This document shows, one piece after another, positions 62,464-64,000 of a DNA stretch of 64,000 bases; the first letter of the stretch is position 1, and each line of letters starts with the position of its first letter. Source of the stretch: Sporosarcina gallistercoris (lineage in GTDB: Bacteria; Bacillota; Bacilli; Bacillales_A; Planococcaceae); the NCBI RefSeq assembly GCF_014836415.1, contig NZ_JACSQY010000003.1, forward strand, positions 276,266-340,265. Reading direction: 5' to 3'. The position numbers and the translations under genes were made by a program. The notes under the pieces were generated by a model. That model searched no databases and was not told the origin of the DNA. It saw nothing but the letters and a program-made list of their open reading frames with translations.

Positions 62464-63264
62464 ATGACGTTAACAAATTTTGAAGAATATGATGATCCAA
62501 TATTATACGATAAAGAAAATGAAGCTTACCTATCAGAATTACCATTCTTGTTGAATTGGGCATCTAAAACAGAGGGGCCCATAATAGACTTAGCATGTGG
62601 CACAGGCAGACTGACTATTCCTCTGGCGAAAAACGGATATCCCCTTATAGGAGTAGACATACATAAAGGAATGTTGAAAGAAGCTCAAAAAAAATCATCC
62701 AATCTTGATGTGGAAATTGAATGGGTTGAACAAGACTGCACAAAACTGCATCTACCTTTAAAAAGCAATTTGATATATTCAGTCGGAAACTCATTTCAAC
62801 ATTTCTTCACGAATGAGGAGCAAGATGGTTTTTTAAATTCTGTAAATAAACACTTGGAAATCGGAGGAGTTTTCATATTTGGCACAAGGTTTCCGAGCGT
62901 TGAGGAATTATTACAGCCTAGTACGGAAGAATATTGGAAAACTTACACTGATAACGAGACACGGAATATAGTGGATGTTTACACCAAAAGTCACTATGAT
63001 TCTTTAAAACAAGTTCAGCACTATACGACTATCAGAAGGTATAAAACCAGTGATGGACAAGTGGTCGGTGACAAGAGGACCAATATAAGTTTAAGATATG
63101 TATTCCCTAAAGAAATGGAAAGAATTTTGTTAGTGAATGGTTTTGAAATCGTGAATGTTTATAAAGATTGGAACGAAACTCCAGTAACGAATGATAGCTA
63201 TGAGATGATCTATGTTTGTAAGAAAATAACGAAGTCGATCGGGAATCTTAATCGTTCTTACTGA
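62464..63264 (+). CDS. Class I SAM-dependent methyltransferase
   Basis: A 266-residue protein with the SAM-binding motif IIDLACGTGRLTIPLAKNGY (residues 41-60), the acidic end of strand 2 in IGVDIHKGML, and the post-motif LIYSVGNSFQHFFTNEEQDG. The substrate is unknown. ATG 62464 lies five bases after AGAAGGAGACG; the frame open from 62419 is not supported. It is more AT-rich than tldD-pmbA and may be a later arrival. Confidence 0.85.
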   Translation: MTLTNFEEYDDPILYDKENEAYLSELPFLLNWASKTEGPIIDLACGTGRLTIPLAKNGYPLIGVDIHKGMLKEAQKKSSNLDVEIEWVEQDCTKLHLPLKSNLIYSVGNSFQHFFTNEEQDGFLNSVNKHLEIGGVFIFGTRFPSVEELLQPSTEEYWKTYTDNETRNIVDVYTKSHYDSLKQVQHYTTIRRYKTSDGQVVGDKRTNISLRYVFPKEMERILLVNGFEIVNVYKDWNETPVTNDSYEMIYVCKKITKSIGNLNRSY

Positions 63265-63427
63265 TTGAGGAATATGGGGTTGTCCATACCAGAAAAATAT
63301 GTCTGAGCACATGGAATGGAACCCAGTTTATTGAACGGGCATGTTTGTTAGAAATAGTATTCAGATTTTCTTCAACAATCGGGCCAGTGTGTTGGAGAAC
63401 AGGTCGTATTAGCAGAGGGGGATATGC

Positions 63428-63583
63428 ATGCTGTTACATAAAGGAGTGACTGGGTTTCAACCGACATTATATATTGAAGAGAGCGAATTTAAGATGGTTT
63501 GTTATTCCTCATTTGGTACAAAAAGCATATATGGAGCATTGAAAGACGATACAATTAAACAAAAGGGCCATTTAATGGACTGA
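63428..63583 (+). CDS. 51-residue hypothetical protein
   Basis: A short frame, LLHKGVTGFQPTLYIEESEF, then KMVCYSSFGTKSIYGALKDD, with GAGGGGGATAT upstream of ATG 63428. The mixture of beta-like and charged residues looks protein-like, but the family is not known. Confidence 0.4.
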   Translation: MLLHKGVTGFQPTLYIEESEFKMVCYSSFGTKSIYGALKDDTIKQKGHLMD

Positions 63584-63601
63584 TAAAAAGGAGTTTTTTT
63601 A

Positions 63602-63799
63602 ATGGAAAACAAGAAAGTTATAAATGCTTCTGAATCTATTTTGTTAGCTAGCTCCTTATTTATGGTTTTATTTATTTCCAAGTATATGGTGTTTATACCT
63701 GAGATCAGGTACTTTTTCGAAAGAAGTTCCTTGTGGTTTATTTTCCCCTTAATAACGCTATTATTAGCGATTCATTCTTTCGTGAGTAGAAAAGTTTAA
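63602..63799 (+). CDS. Small two-helix membrane protein
   Basis: A 65-residue protein with helices at about residues 11-30 (SILLASSLFMVLFISKYMVF) and 43-61. AAAAGGAG precedes the ATG by eight bases. Not recognised. Confidence 0.55.
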   Translation: MENKKVINASESILLASSLFMVLFISKYMVFIPEIRYFFERSSLWFIFPLITLLLAIHSFVSRKV

Positions 63800-63814
63800 G
63801 GGAAACTTAAACTA

Positions 63815-63868
63815 GCAGGTGCGATTGTTGAAGAAGGATTTGCGCTATTTCAGCAATCGGGCCAGTTT
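63815..63868. repeat. Possible short repeat with CAATCGGGCCAG core
   Basis: GCGATTGTTGAAGAAGG and CAGCAATCGGGCCAG here match the TTCTTCAACAATCGGGCCAG phrase at 63372-63391. Two related copies stand 450 bases apart in gene-free DNA. The final bases of the window, GATGAGGAGAATCTACAT, look like the ribosome site and first two bases of the start codon of a further plus-strand gene. Confidence 0.4.
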
Positions 63869-64000
63869 GCAGTAAACTTTCTAGGGAAATACCGCATATA
63901 AATGGGATGTGTAAATGGATTTTTGAATAGGCTACACTTACTTAGACAATAAAGATAGGGTCTTGTAGAATACAACCAAAGAGATGAGGAGAATCTACAT

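Overview
The window looks like a chromosomal segment of an endospore-forming, low-to-moderate GC Bacillales species. The order sdhC-sdhA-sdhB, ysmA-like thioesterase, gerE, marR, racE, rph, rdgB, ysnB follows the B. subtilis sdh-gerE-racE-rph neighbourhood, and GerE is specific to spore formers. A Planococcaceae/Sporosarcina-like organism fits best, but this is inferred from gene order and protein flavour only. gerM, normally between racE and rph in B. subtilis, is absent here.

Layout. 1-8030: conserved core (succinate dehydrogenase, thioesterase, GerE, RDD membrane protein, MarR, glutamate racemase, RNase PH, ITPase, phosphoesterase). 8034-8176: promoter and tRNA-Arg(TCT). 8750-20200: accessory island with ArdA antirestriction protein, a YlxY-like deacetylase homologue, a heptad-repeat coiled-coil protein, an EVE-like/HNH nuclease, a PD-(D/E)XK plus SF1-type helicase (DUF2075) protein, a YkvA-like protein, a 43-residue membrane peptide, an AT-rich HEPN (ApeA-like) gene, DegV and several small orphans. 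20559-25770: class A PBP, wreckage of a mazEF module, a DUF3592-like membrane protein, a truncated NERD protein and an anchored orphan. 26028-28968: an FNR-box-preceded metal-transport operon (HMA protein, P1B-type ATPase with CPG motif, Crp/Fnr regulator). 29337-46011: prolyl hydroxylase-like oxygenase, GntR/CynX pair, orphan membrane proteins, M28 peptidase, lipoproteins (one with an in-frame stop), a phosphodiesterase-family exported protein whose natural start codon reads ATA, a serine hydrolase, a Fur-box oxidoreductase and yneQ. 46159-64000: M42 peptidase, lrgAB/cidAB pair, CtsR-controlled clpE, EamA transporter, tetR-MATE pair with a shared operator, oligopeptidase B, a sigV-rsiV-pdaV lysozyme-resistance module, tldD-pmbA, a methyltransferase and small orphans.

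Two families of repeated hairpins run through the intergenic regions. Family R is an imperfect palindrome of about 58-80 bp with CCTGTG...CACAGG ends. At least 14 copies or relics are seen, dense between 14.5 and 25.9 kb; one copy forms the broken end of a mazF gene. Family T is a terminator-like hairpin present four times with compensatory stem changes. A decayed copy of T plus the promoter and first codons of the DUF2075 gene occurs 20 kb away at 32.44-32.66 kb. Together these indicate repeated gain, duplication and decay of defence and toxin-antitoxin cargo.

All functional names come from recognising protein families by eye. No database search was possible. Start codons were chosen from visible Shine-Dalgarno spacing and are often downstream of the longest open frame.
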